42,514 nucleotides of DNA from a virus: positions 1 to 42,514 of the IMG/VR virus record IMGVR_UViG_3300044846_000322. One strand, given 5' to 3'. Positions 30,201 through 39,600 of the stretch are shown here, in pieces. Made by a program: the position numbers and the translations under genes. Position 1 is the stretch's first letter. The number at the start of each line of letters is the position of its first letter. A model generated the notes under the pieces. It was not told the DNA's origin, searched no databases, and worked only from the letters and a program-made list of their open reading frames with translations.

Positions 30201-31631
30201 GCTACATTCTCTAGTAGTATTACAAGTACATCAGGAAACATAACAGCAAATGGAGATATTGTAGCAAACTCAGGTAGTTCTACAGCAGTTTATGTTTATA
30301 ATGCTAGTTCTGTTAGAGCTAAATTAAGCATGACTGGTAATGAAGGAGACTTATCATTATATGGCTCTTCTGCAAATAGACTTGTTTATTTATCAGCTTA
30401 TTATGATTCATATATTGTTGCAGGAAAAGTTGGTATAGGAACTACAGGTCCTGTAGCTAAATTACACGTTGAAGGAAGTACTGCAATTGGAACAACGGGT
30501 ACCGAAGATATACTAATTTTAGGTAGAGCAATAGGTGGCGGTGCCTCTTTTCAACAAGCAGCTTCTTTAAAACTTGGTAGGTATCAAAATGCGGGAGGTT
30601 CGTTTGAATCATATACACGATTAGATTTTGCATTAAGAGATAATAGTGCGGCTAGTAATTATAATACTAACACTACCGTAATGACTCTTACAAATGCAGG
30701 GAGTGTTGGAATTGGAAGCGTAAATCCTTTAACTTTTGTTGAAGTAAGAAAAGGCGGTACTTCTACAACACCAACTAATCTTTTTGGAGGTAATCCTACA
30801 ATATCTGTTATTAGTGGGGAGCCAGGTATTGCTTTTTCAAGTAACATTGTAGCAGCAACTGGAGCAGTAAGTACTTCACAGACAGCACTAGCCGGTGTTG
30901 GATTTACTTATATTAACTCAACAAGCCCAACTGAATTTAATATAGGAATATATGGAGCTCCAACTGTATCATCAAATGTTACATTTTGGAATCAGACTGA
31001 ACGTATGCGTATTGCTAGTAATGGTGCTATTACAATGTTAGTACCTACAGGTGGACAGACTTTATCAATTTTTGGAAAAAATAATAACTGGTGTGAAGAA
31101 GTAATTGGGTCATCTACTACAGGTCAATCTTATGGGTTGCTAGTAACTGCTGGAACTAACAGTGCTGACTATTCATTTTACGTACAAAATCAAGCAGGTA
31201 CAAGTCCTTCTTTTAGAATACGAGGTGATAGTTTAGTAGCTTTTCCAAAGATTAACGATTTTACTACTGGTAACTCTCCTAATACATGGATCAACCCAGC
31301 ATCAAGTTATGGTATTTATATTAATACATCATCAATTAGATATAAGAGAGATGTAATTAATTATGATAAAGGTCTATCTATAGTTGATCAACTAAGACCA
31401 GTATATTATAAAGGTACATCTGAAGTAGATGGTGATAAGCAATTTGCTGGATTTATAGCTGAAGAAGTTAATGATTTAGGTTTAACAGAATTTGTTAACT
31501 ATTTAGATGATGGTAGACCAAACTCTTTATCATATCCAAATATGTTAGCATTAGCAGTAAAAGCTATTCAAGAACTTAAAACTCAGAATGATTTATTAAA
31601 GGATAGACTAGATAAAAATAACATTAACTAA
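27285..31631 (+). CDS. Giant tail fibre with peptidase S74 chaperone
   Basis: A 1448-residue protein. The N-terminus holds T-T-A-W-V-R-G-F-V and S-L-P-I-A-S-S-V-T-L-G-G-I-K; repeats of Y-T-N/D-A-R-A-R-A-A-I-S follow (about 180-320). Then come the shared module L-D-T-L-N-E-L-A-A-A-L-G-D-D-P-N-F (about 583-599), a YadA-head-like N-T-x-x-G stretch near 690-760, G-N-V/K-V-G-I-G-T-T repeats, and the C-terminal S74 domain from residue about 1349 (S-S-I-R-Y-K-R-D, with the Ser-x3-Lys dyad; Q-F-A-G-F-I-A-E-E-V; terminal coiled coil). S74 domains trimerise the fibre and cut themselves off, so the mature protein should end near residue 1349. Confidence 0.9.
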   Translation: MKFLSDILAKAGLTVDGVVTLNNTATGQTPDANDNSTKLATTAWVRGFVTPYSLPIASSVTLGGIKIGSGLAIDGTGVVSITTTGTASIKSTQTFTATAAQTVFTISGGYTAGLIDVFLNGVYLSPNQTTATNGTTVTLADAASSGDIIDVIITSPIYQGSVITTDQLPEGSTNLYYTNARARAAISLTTTGTSGSATYNSSTGVLNIPSYIGGVVSIFGRTGTVIAVSGDYTTTLVTEGTNLYYTDARARAAISVTGSGSYDSATGIITITGGVTSFNTRTGAITPTSGDYTTALVTESGNLYYTDARARAAISLTTTGTSGAASYNNTTGVLNIPQYQGGVTSFNTRTGAITLTSSDVTTALTYTPVTNARTLTINGDAYDLTADRTWTIGVTPSARTIQTYTATAAQTTFTVTGGYVVGLVDVFINGVRLTSADFTATNGTTVVLTTGTGVNNIVDVIKYTSAFTATNALRQVTNFTATAGQTSFTVSYTPGLIDVFYNGSKLVASEYTASNGTTVVLANAAVLNDLLEIISYSYTVGAYSGQTQLNGTGLVRMSGTTVSYDNATYATESYVTTAVANLVDAAPATLDTLNELAAALGDDPNFATTIATSIGTKQPQLNGTGFVKISGTTISYDNSTYLTTASASSTYVPYTGATGAVNLGAYDLKVNGLTIGKGAGNLGQNVALGYNVLVDNASGNYNTGVGTSALSSLGTGSYNTVIGYSAGMSIYSGSNNTIVGIYAGASTLSSNVIIADGAGNIRFQWDGSNIKLNGNTVGSNAYTSTAYLPLAGGTLTGDLSIAYTTSNLRLFLNNTTATTGRSWYLNSFSNGNLYIGNTTASDVFNFSSAGVATFSYALSGTSATFSSTGSFGNASLNGAYLVVKGANGVPASSGTTTTAVFRVSSGTGLYNVLDFGTNESDDYSWMQSTRANSLGTYDRLLIQPNGGAVRIGGTGTTSYKLLVDGTLGVTGAATFSSSITSTSGNITANGDIVANSGSSTAVYVYNASSVRAKLSMTGNEGDLSLYGSSANRLVYLSAYYDSYIVAGKVGIGTTGPVAKLHVEGSTAIGTTGTEDILILGRAIGGGASFQQAASLKLGRYQNAGGSFESYTRLDFALRDNSAASNYNTNTTVMTLTNAGSVGIGSVNPLTFVEVRKGGTSTTPTNLFGGNPTISVISGEPGIAFSSNIVAATGAVSTSQTALAGVGFTYINSTSPTEFNIGIYGAPTVSSNVTFWNQTERMRIASNGAITMLVPTGGQTLSIFGKNNNWCEEVIGSSTTGQSYGLLVTAGTNSADYSFYVQNQAGTSPSFRIRGDSLVAFPKINDFTTGNSPNTWINPASSYGIYINTSSIRYKRDVINYDKGLSIVDQLRPVYYKGTSEVDGDKQFAGFIAEEVNDLGLTEFVNYLDDGRPNSLSYPNMLALAVKAIQELKTQNDLLKDRLDKNNIN

Positions 31632-34408
31632 TGAGCAAGAACACACAGATAGGTGAGTTAATTAACTACATCTCTTATGATGGTAGTGGTAATGTGGTAT
31701 TTACTACTGTATCAGCCGCTACTACTAATACTGATAAGTTCTTAGTATCTGATGCTGGTACATTGAAATATAGAACAGCTGCTCAATTATTATCTGATAT
31801 AGGATCTCAACCTGCTTTATCAGGAACCGGCTTTGTAAAGATAAGTGGCACCACTATATCATACGATAATAGTACTTACGCCACACAAACTTATGTTGGT
31901 ACAGCAATAAGTAATCTAGTAGATTCTTCTCCAGCAACACTAGACACTCTTAATGAACTAGCCGCTGCTTTAGGTGATGATCCAAACTTTGCTACAACAG
32001 TAGCTACTAGTATTGGAACTAAACAGCCACAACTAAACGGTACAGGTTTTGTAAAGGTAACGGGAACTACAGTGTCTTATGACAACTCTACATATCTAAC
32101 TACAGGTACAGCTGGAACTACTTATGTCCCTTATACAGGAGCTACCGGTAATGTTAATCTAGGAGTTTATAATTTAGCTGGTGGTAATGTTAACATTAAC
32201 GGAGGTGGTTCTGGCGGTGGTGCTCTTAGACTAAAACAATTTGGAAGTTCAGAAGCTAACCTTGAAGGTTACAATAGCATTAGCACTTTAACAAGTGGTG
32301 TATTTTATTTTACATCTTCTGCTTCTGTTCCTAATTTTAAAAACTTTGCATTAAACCCTAGCGGCTTAACAGATAATACATTAAGAACATATACTCTTCC
32401 TGATGCTTCAGGTACGCTTGCATTAACTAGTGATCTTCCTTCTGTATCTGGTGTTTACCTACCTCTTGCTGGTGGTACACTTACTGGACCTTTGGCTGGT
32501 ACTACTAGTGCATGGAATGGATATGCTATTAATGCAACTCCACCTTCAGTAGGAACAGCTCAAACATTTGTAAGATATATAAACGCAGGTTCAGACTGGT
32601 ACATAGGATCAGAAAGTTCTGTTGCAGGTGGTTTTTTTGCTGGAGCATCAGCTTATGCAAGTGTACTCTTTGGTCAAAATCCTTTTCAGTTTATTACTGG
32701 TGGAGTAAAAAGATTTGAAATAGCAACAGGAGGTATTACATCTACTGTTGGTTTTACAGGAACTAGTGCTATATTCAGTTCATCAGTTGCGGCAACTACA
32801 TTAACATTAAGTACAACAACTGCTGATTATGCTGCTACTATTACAAACGTACAAGATTCATCTCAAGGTTTATTAGTAAGAGCAACAGATAATGATACAA
32901 GTTTATATCTACTCAATCTTCAAAGTTCAAATGGTGCTACATCTCAAACTTGGGTAGATAAATTTGTTGTAACTAAAGGTGGTAACGTAGGTATAGGAAC
33001 AACCACAATTGACCAATTATTACAAGTAGCAGGTAATATTAGTTTAGGTAGATATAATGTTGGTACAAGTAGATATATAGGAATAACAAATGGTGGTGGG
33101 GGATTTGGAGATAGTAGCGGTTCACATATTGAATTTACTTCTCCAAGTGGGACAAGTAATGGTATCAATTTTTATACTTATAATGGTACTACTTATTCTG
33201 CAAAACTCACCATAGCATCCACAGGAGCAGCTACATTTAGTTCAAGTGTAACTGCAGCACAATTTTTAGCTACAAGTAATAATAATAATGCAGCTATAAT
33301 AACTTCAACAGGAACAGCAGGTTATGGTTTAGTTGCAGTAGGTTCAAGTGGTGGAGCAAGAGATATTTTACTTGCGGGTCAAAGTGGATTTTCAAATGGA
33401 TTTACTGTTCAATATACAGGAACAGAAATGATATATGGGTTTCTAAGTGGTAATGTAGGTATTGGAATTGTTCCTCAAGGTCTTCTTGATGTTTATAAAT
33501 CTACATCTGGTGGTTTAGGTGGTCATATATATCTAAGAAATAATGGTGCTGCTGTTGGTAATGAAATGGCTGTAATGTTTGTAGATGGAGATGCAAGTAC
33601 TATGAGAGCCGCCATTTCTTCAACAACTGAAGGAGCTCCATATTTTGGTGATATTAAGTTTAAAACTGGTCTTGGTACTTATGCTTCACTTAATACCAGA
33701 ATGACAATTAGTGGTGAGGGTAAAGTAGGAATTGGTTTTACTCCTAGTTATAAATTACAAGTAGCGGGAGAAATTACAACTCATGCAGGTACTAATACAA
33801 CCTATTATGCCTATATGAATTATTTGGGTACAACTTATAATTTTGGAAGTAGTGAAAATACAGATAATGTTGATTTTAAAGTAGCCGGTGGTACTACTTG
33901 GACTACAGGAGGTAACATTAGATTTTGGACACAAGCAGGTGCTTCAACCCCATTAGAAAGAATGAGTGTTACTAGTAGAGGAACTATATTTAATAAACAA
34001 TATGTAGGAACTAACCTAATGGGTGGCTATTCATTAATAGGTACAATTTCACCTGGTAATACTGGAAATGGATTTTTACATGTACGTATTAATACTATTG
34101 TTAATATGATGGTTTGGATTAAAGTTTTTGGATACAGTTATGTTTACGGCTTAATAGAAGGAATGTGTGGTGGATATATAGGTGGTGGAACGGGTGGTGT
34201 AAACCAAGGATTTATAAATGGAAGTATAGCAGCACAATACCAGAATGGCAATTTTTTAGAAGTTGTGGTGAGTTTAGGTGGTGCTGGTGCTACAAGTAAT
34301 AGATGGGGAAGTGTTACCTTTTTAGGTGGTACAGATACTATTGCAAGTGTACAACCTCTTGAAATATCAGCATATTCTTTTACATCAACAGCTGATAGAG
34401 TTTATTAA
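31631..34408 (+). CDS. Tail fibre with G-N-V-G-I-G repeats, 925 residues
   Basis: The start overlaps the previous stop by one base (TAATG). The N-terminus I-N-Y-I-S-Y-D-G-S-G-N-V-V-F is shared in form with the next fibre genes and is probably the virion attachment strand. Residues 58-180 hold two copies of the G-T-G-F-V-K-I/V-x-G-T-T-I/V-S-Y-D-N-S module separated by L-D-T-L-N-E-L-A-A-A-L. A beta region with G-N-V-G-I-G-T-T and K-V-G-I-G-F-T-P repeats follows. The C-terminal ~120 residues are Gly/aromatic-rich (G-G-Y-I-G-G-G-T-G-G-V-N-Q-G-F), a likely receptor-binding tip. No S74 domain is present. Confidence 0.85.
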   Translation: MSKNTQIGELINYISYDGSGNVVFTTVSAATTNTDKFLVSDAGTLKYRTAAQLLSDIGSQPALSGTGFVKISGTTISYDNSTYATQTYVGTAISNLVDSSPATLDTLNELAAALGDDPNFATTVATSIGTKQPQLNGTGFVKVTGTTVSYDNSTYLTTGTAGTTYVPYTGATGNVNLGVYNLAGGNVNINGGGSGGGALRLKQFGSSEANLEGYNSISTLTSGVFYFTSSASVPNFKNFALNPSGLTDNTLRTYTLPDASGTLALTSDLPSVSGVYLPLAGGTLTGPLAGTTSAWNGYAINATPPSVGTAQTFVRYINAGSDWYIGSESSVAGGFFAGASAYASVLFGQNPFQFITGGVKRFEIATGGITSTVGFTGTSAIFSSSVAATTLTLSTTTADYAATITNVQDSSQGLLVRATDNDTSLYLLNLQSSNGATSQTWVDKFVVTKGGNVGIGTTTIDQLLQVAGNISLGRYNVGTSRYIGITNGGGGFGDSSGSHIEFTSPSGTSNGINFYTYNGTTYSAKLTIASTGAATFSSSVTAAQFLATSNNNNAAIITSTGTAGYGLVAVGSSGGARDILLAGQSGFSNGFTVQYTGTEMIYGFLSGNVGIGIVPQGLLDVYKSTSGGLGGHIYLRNNGAAVGNEMAVMFVDGDASTMRAAISSTTEGAPYFGDIKFKTGLGTYASLNTRMTISGEGKVGIGFTPSYKLQVAGEITTHAGTNTTYYAYMNYLGTTYNFGSSENTDNVDFKVAGGTTWTTGGNIRFWTQAGASTPLERMSVTSRGTIFNKQYVGTNLMGGYSLIGTISPGNTGNGFLHVRINTIVNMMVWIKVFGYSYVYGLIEGMCGGYIGGGTGGVNQGFINGSIAAQYQNGNFLEVVVSLGGAGATSNRWGSVTFLGGTDTIASVQPLEISAYSFTSTADRVY

Positions 34409-34440
34409 TATATTAAGATGTATAAAAAAGTAATTAACTA

Positions 34441-36636
34441 ATGGGAAATACAAGAGATACCGGATACTTAAGAAACCTCGTAGCATACGATGGTAGTGGT
34501 AATATTACATTACCAGCTAATCTAACTGTAACAGGTAGTATAGTGGGGTATGCCACTACGTCTTATGTAACCACTCAGATTAATAATTTAATTAACGGAG
34601 CACCCGGTCTATTAGATACATTAGATGAGCTTGCTGCTGCATTGGGTGACGATGCTAACTTTGCATCTACTATCACTACATCATTAGCTGGTAAACAATC
34701 CACTTTAACTTTTACAGGTCCATTAGTTAATACAAGTGGAACAATAACTATCACTCAGTCAAGCGGTTCTACAAACGGATTCCTATCTAACACTGATTGG
34801 ACTACATTTAATAGTAAGCAATCAACATTAACATTTTCAGGACCTTTAGTAAATACATCAGGTACTATTTCTATAACCCAATCAAGTGGGTCAACAAATG
34901 GTTACTTATCAAATACGGATTGGACTACGTTCAATAATAAACAAGCTGCTCTTAGTGGAACCGGTTTTGTTAAAATATCTGGTACAACTATATCTTATGA
35001 TAATAGTACATATCTTACTACAGCTAGTGCTTCTTCTACATATCAAACTATTTTAACTAATCCAGTAACGGGTACAGGTACTAATAACTATATTCCTAAG
35101 TTTACTACAACAGGAAGTACAATAGGTAATAGTGTAGTTTATGATAATGGTAGCCAAATTGGTATTAGTCAAACAACTTTATTTGTTAAGTTTTCTATTT
35201 CTGATAGTTTAGCTGCTACAAGCGTAGGATCAAACTATAATCCAGGTATTATAAATATACAAAATACTAATACTACAAATGGAAACTTATCCTTAATAGG
35301 TTTCCAAGATGCAAGTGGTTTTATTAATCTTGCAGCTTTTGGAGCTATTAATGAAGTACATAGTTCAAGTCCTAATAATGTTAAAGGATCTTTAGCCTTT
35401 TATACAAAGAATAGCGGTACTAGTTATGTGATAGAGAAAATGAGGCTAACTGCTTCAGGTAATTTAGGTATAGGAGTTGCTGATCCTGATACAACTTTAG
35501 AAGTAAGAAACCCAAACTTATCTACAGATACAGTAAATACTTTATTAACTCAAAGATGGTCAAGGCAGCAAACTGGTGCTGTTAAATGGGGTAACTCGAT
35601 GGATTTATTGCTTGGTAGTTATGAGAGCGGTATTATTAGTTCCCGAACCAGAGTTGATTTTAGATTGGCAAATGGAAATACTGATGACCCTGATACAACA
35701 GTACTAACATTACAAGGAAACGGTAATGTTGGTATTGGCATAACGTCTCCAAGTTATAAATTTAGCGTAAACGGAATTGGTAGTTTTGCAGGTAGTGGAA
35801 CTGTAACTGGAACTGTATATATACAAGCAGGTCATCAATGGTCATTAAATGCAGACCAAAGTGGTGGTGGAAGTCCAGCTTTTGCAGGTAGTGGTTTTTA
35901 TATTAAAAATGAAAATACTTCTACTATTGCTCTTGGATTTAATACTGGAGGAGCAGCTACTTTTGTAAGCAGTGTATCAGCTACAAGTTTTAATGCAAAT
36001 GTTTCTTCTTTTGGTACTGATATATCTGCTAACAGTACAATAAGAGTAGGTAGTGGTTTTGCTACACAAGCTTCTATTATTTTTGGAGATGCAGGTACTC
36101 CTTATTGGAGTGTTGGAAGACCGGCAGGAAGTGGTAATTTATCTATAAGTAGTTATGCTTTAACAGCTTTAACAATACAACCTACTACAGGAAATATAGG
36201 TATGGGAACTACAAATCCATATACTAAATTAGATGTAAGAGGTGCTATAGGGATGGGAGGGGGAGCTACTTATCCATTAAATGCAAGACTGGTAAAACAA
36301 GGTGTTACATCAGTTACGTTTACAGCAACTTTAGGTACTATAGGTGCTTGGAGACCAGGGCATGTAATGATTAAAGTATCAGGTGGTCAAAATGGATTGC
36401 AAGAATATTGGGCAGCTTGGTTCTTTGTAAGAATTATTGCGTATGTAGCATCTAGTGTAATATGTACAGTTGTTGATTCAGGTGGTGAAACAGGTGCTGT
36501 TTCATTTTCAAGTACTAGTGATACTAACTCACCACAAACAGTAACTTTTACTTTGACAGATGGTGGTGGTACTACAAATACAATAATAGCAGATATAGAT
36601 TTAACTTATAATGAAGGAATAGTTTCTTTATCATAA
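34441..36636 (+). CDS. Tail fibre with tandem 41-residue repeats
   Basis: A 731-residue protein. The N-terminus L-V-A-Y-D-G-S-G-N-I-T-L-P-A-N-L-T-V matches the other fibres. A diverged L-D-T-L-D-E-L-A-A-A-L-G-D-D-A-N-F module (about residues 60-76) is followed by two adjacent 41-residue repeats (34699-34821 and 34822-34944; F-x-G-P-L-V-N-T-S-G-T-I, N-T-D-W-T-T-F-N), then the G-T-G-F-V-K module and G-N-V-G-I-G-type repeats. The tip (last ~115 residues; V-T-F-T-A-T-L-G-T-I-G-A-W) differs from the other fibres, consistent with an exchangeable receptor-binding domain. Confidence 0.85.
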   Translation: MGNTRDTGYLRNLVAYDGSGNITLPANLTVTGSIVGYATTSYVTTQINNLINGAPGLLDTLDELAAALGDDANFASTITTSLAGKQSTLTFTGPLVNTSGTITITQSSGSTNGFLSNTDWTTFNSKQSTLTFSGPLVNTSGTISITQSSGSTNGYLSNTDWTTFNNKQAALSGTGFVKISGTTISYDNSTYLTTASASSTYQTILTNPVTGTGTNNYIPKFTTTGSTIGNSVVYDNGSQIGISQTTLFVKFSISDSLAATSVGSNYNPGIINIQNTNTTNGNLSLIGFQDASGFINLAAFGAINEVHSSSPNNVKGSLAFYTKNSGTSYVIEKMRLTASGNLGIGVADPDTTLEVRNPNLSTDTVNTLLTQRWSRQQTGAVKWGNSMDLLLGSYESGIISSRTRVDFRLANGNTDDPDTTVLTLQGNGNVGIGITSPSYKFSVNGIGSFAGSGTVTGTVYIQAGHQWSLNADQSGGGSPAFAGSGFYIKNENTSTIALGFNTGGAATFVSSVSATSFNANVSSFGTDISANSTIRVGSGFATQASIIFGDAGTPYWSVGRPAGSGNLSISSYALTALTIQPTTGNIGMGTTNPYTKLDVRGAIGMGGGATYPLNARLVKQGVTSVTFTATLGTIGAWRPGHVMIKVSGGQNGLQEYWAAWFFVRIIAYVASSVICTVVDSGGETGAVSFSSTSDTNSPQTVTFTLTDGGGTTNTIIADIDLTYNEGIVSLS

Positions 36637-36655
36637 TAAATAACAATTAGATATA

Positions 36656-39600
36656 ATGAACAAACAAAGGAAGACCTCCCATATACTTAATGTATTTCAG
36701 TATGATGCTGATGGACACGTTGTGTTACCAGCAAGTCTTACTTTAACTGTACCTCCTGCGGGTAATGATAATAGTGCTAAGGTGACCACTACTGCATGGG
36801 TGCGTACATACGTTTCCGGTCTTAGTTATCAAGGAGCTATAACACTTACTGTTACAGGAACTAGCGGTGCAGCTACATTAGTAGGTAATACATTAAATAT
36901 ACCCACTTATACATTAGCCGGTTTAGGTGGTCAAGCAGCTTTGAGTGGAACTGGTTTTGTAAAGATATCAGGTACCACTATATCCTACGATAATAGCACA
37001 TATGCTACAGAAACTTATGTAGGCACTGCCATTTCTAATTTAGTTGATAGTTCACCTGCTACTCTTGATACACTTAACGAACTTGCTGCAGCTCTTGGGG
37101 ATGACCCTAATTTTGCAACAACTGTTGCTACATCTATTGGTACAAAACAAGCTCAGCTTAATGGCACTGGTTTTGTAAAAGTAAGTGGTACTACTGTATC
37201 CTATGATAACTCTACCTACTTAACTACTGCTACAGGTAGTAGTACATATGTTCCTTACATAGGAGCAACAACGGCAGTTAATTTAGGTGCTTTTGATTTA
37301 ACGGTAAATGAATTAACAATAGGCAAAGGGTTAAGTGCATTGTCAAATAATACTGCATTAGGTTATAGAAGTTTATATCATACTACAACTGGTAACTTTA
37401 ATACTTCAGTAGGTTATCAATCAGGGCATAATATTACTACAGGTCAATATAATACTACATTAGGGCAGTCGGCTATGTTTACCAATAATACAGGTAGCCA
37501 AAATACTGCAATCGGTGTAAATTCATTATTAAACAATACTTCAGGTAGTTCAAACGTTGCGGTTGGTTTAGATGCAATGCAACATAATACAACTGGTAAT
37601 TCAAATACTGCTTTAGGTTATAATGCAGGTAGTCATCTTACAAATGGTATTACTCCAAATGAAACTACATCAACTTCTGTTTATTTAGGTCGAGATACAA
37701 AAGCAAGTGCAAGTGGTAATGCAAATGAAACAGTAATAGGATATAATGCAATCGGAAACGGAAGTAATACAGTTACAATCGGTAATTCATCCGTAACTGC
37801 AAACTATTTAAAAGGTTCAGTAAATGCAGGTTCATTTGTTAAGACTGGTGGAACTTCATCTCAGTTTTTAAAAGCAGATGGTAGTGTTGATTCAAATACT
37901 TATTTAACAACAAGCTCAGCTAGTACAAGTTATGTTCCTTATACTGGTGCTAGTACAGATTTAGTATTAGGAGCTAATAATTTTTCAGCAAAGAGAGTAA
38001 GTGTATTAAAGTCTTCAGATGGATATAGCGGGTTTACATCAAACTATTTATTTCTACAGACAGGTTCATCTACAACAAATGTAGGAACTGATGGTATATC
38101 TTTATTTAGTAAGCCAAACACAAGAGCATTAGTAATAAACTATGATATTGGTGGAACGAACTATAGTGCTACATTAGATGCAGCTTTATTAACTGCAAGT
38201 AGAACATTTGAGTTTCCTAATGCGTCAGGTACACTAGCTCTTACTAGTGGTATTCCTACTAACAATAATACACTTACTAATGGAGCGGGATATGTTAACA
38301 CAAGTGGTTCACCTACTACTAGTTACATACCTAAATTTACGGGTGCAACTACTATAGCTAATAGTTTAATATATGACACCGGTAGTGTTATACTAATAGG
38401 AGCTACAACAGCTAGTGATAATCAATCTAAATTAGAACTAATTAGTTCTGGAACTGTTGGATTAAAGATTAAAAGCTCTGGTGTAAACGGTAATAATACA
38501 TTCTTATCTATAGAGAGTTCTAAAGAATGGAGATTTCTTACTAACCGTGGTGATCTAATATCAGGTAATCAAGGAGACTTAATCATTAGAAATAATACAG
38601 ATGGTATTAATCATATTATTTTAAATCAAAGTGGAGCTACTACTTTTTATGGTGCATTGAGTGGAACTAGTGCTACATTCTCTAGTAGTGTAGGTGCAAC
38701 AAGTTTTAATTTAGGCAATGGTCAGTTTTTAAGATTAACTAGAAACTCTGGAGCTTTACAATATGATGCATTTGGAATTGTAGCAGGTACTGATAATACT
38801 AGAATTATATCTACTGGAGATTTTGATATAGTAAATGGAAGTTTAACTAGTCAATTTAAAATAGCTTCTACAGGAGCAGCTACATTTAGTGTGCCAAGAA
38901 CAAATGGAACAAACGCAACTTCTATTATATTATCAGATAATTTAACAGGAGTTAGTACTCCTGGTTATGGAACAAGAATAGTAGGTTATTCTAATGGCAA
39001 TAGTGTACAATCTGTAATAGGATTTGAAAATGGAGGAACAGGTACTAATAATGAATCTCAGTTATCTTTTTATACTCAAAATGTTGCTGGTAGTTTAACA
39101 AGACAATTATTAATAACTTCTACTGGTGTTGCTAATTTTTCTAATAGAATAGAAATTATATCTAATGGAGGAACTAATCCAGTTTTAGCAATTAGACAAA
39201 CTAATGCTGCTACACAAGGTTATGATTTTGAAACTGAAGATGTGAGTGTAGGTAGATTAGATCTATACGGGGTTACTTCTGGGGGAAGAGTACAAATGAT
39301 GACTTGGATAAAGGCAAATGGAAGGGTTGGAATAGGTGCTATTGCACCAAAAACAAAATTACAGGTAACTCCCGTATCAAACGCAGAAGTTCCAGTCTTA
39401 GGAACCGCCACCGGTGTGGCAATATTTACCTCCGCAAATACCAATTACGGACTACAATTTAATAGTACATCCGATGGTTCTTTTCATATACAATCCCAAA
39501 GATTTGACGCTAGTGCAACCGCATATAATCTTATTCTAAATTATGCGGGAGGTAATATAGGAATTGGAGGAAACACTGCTCCAGGTTGTTCACTTGATAT

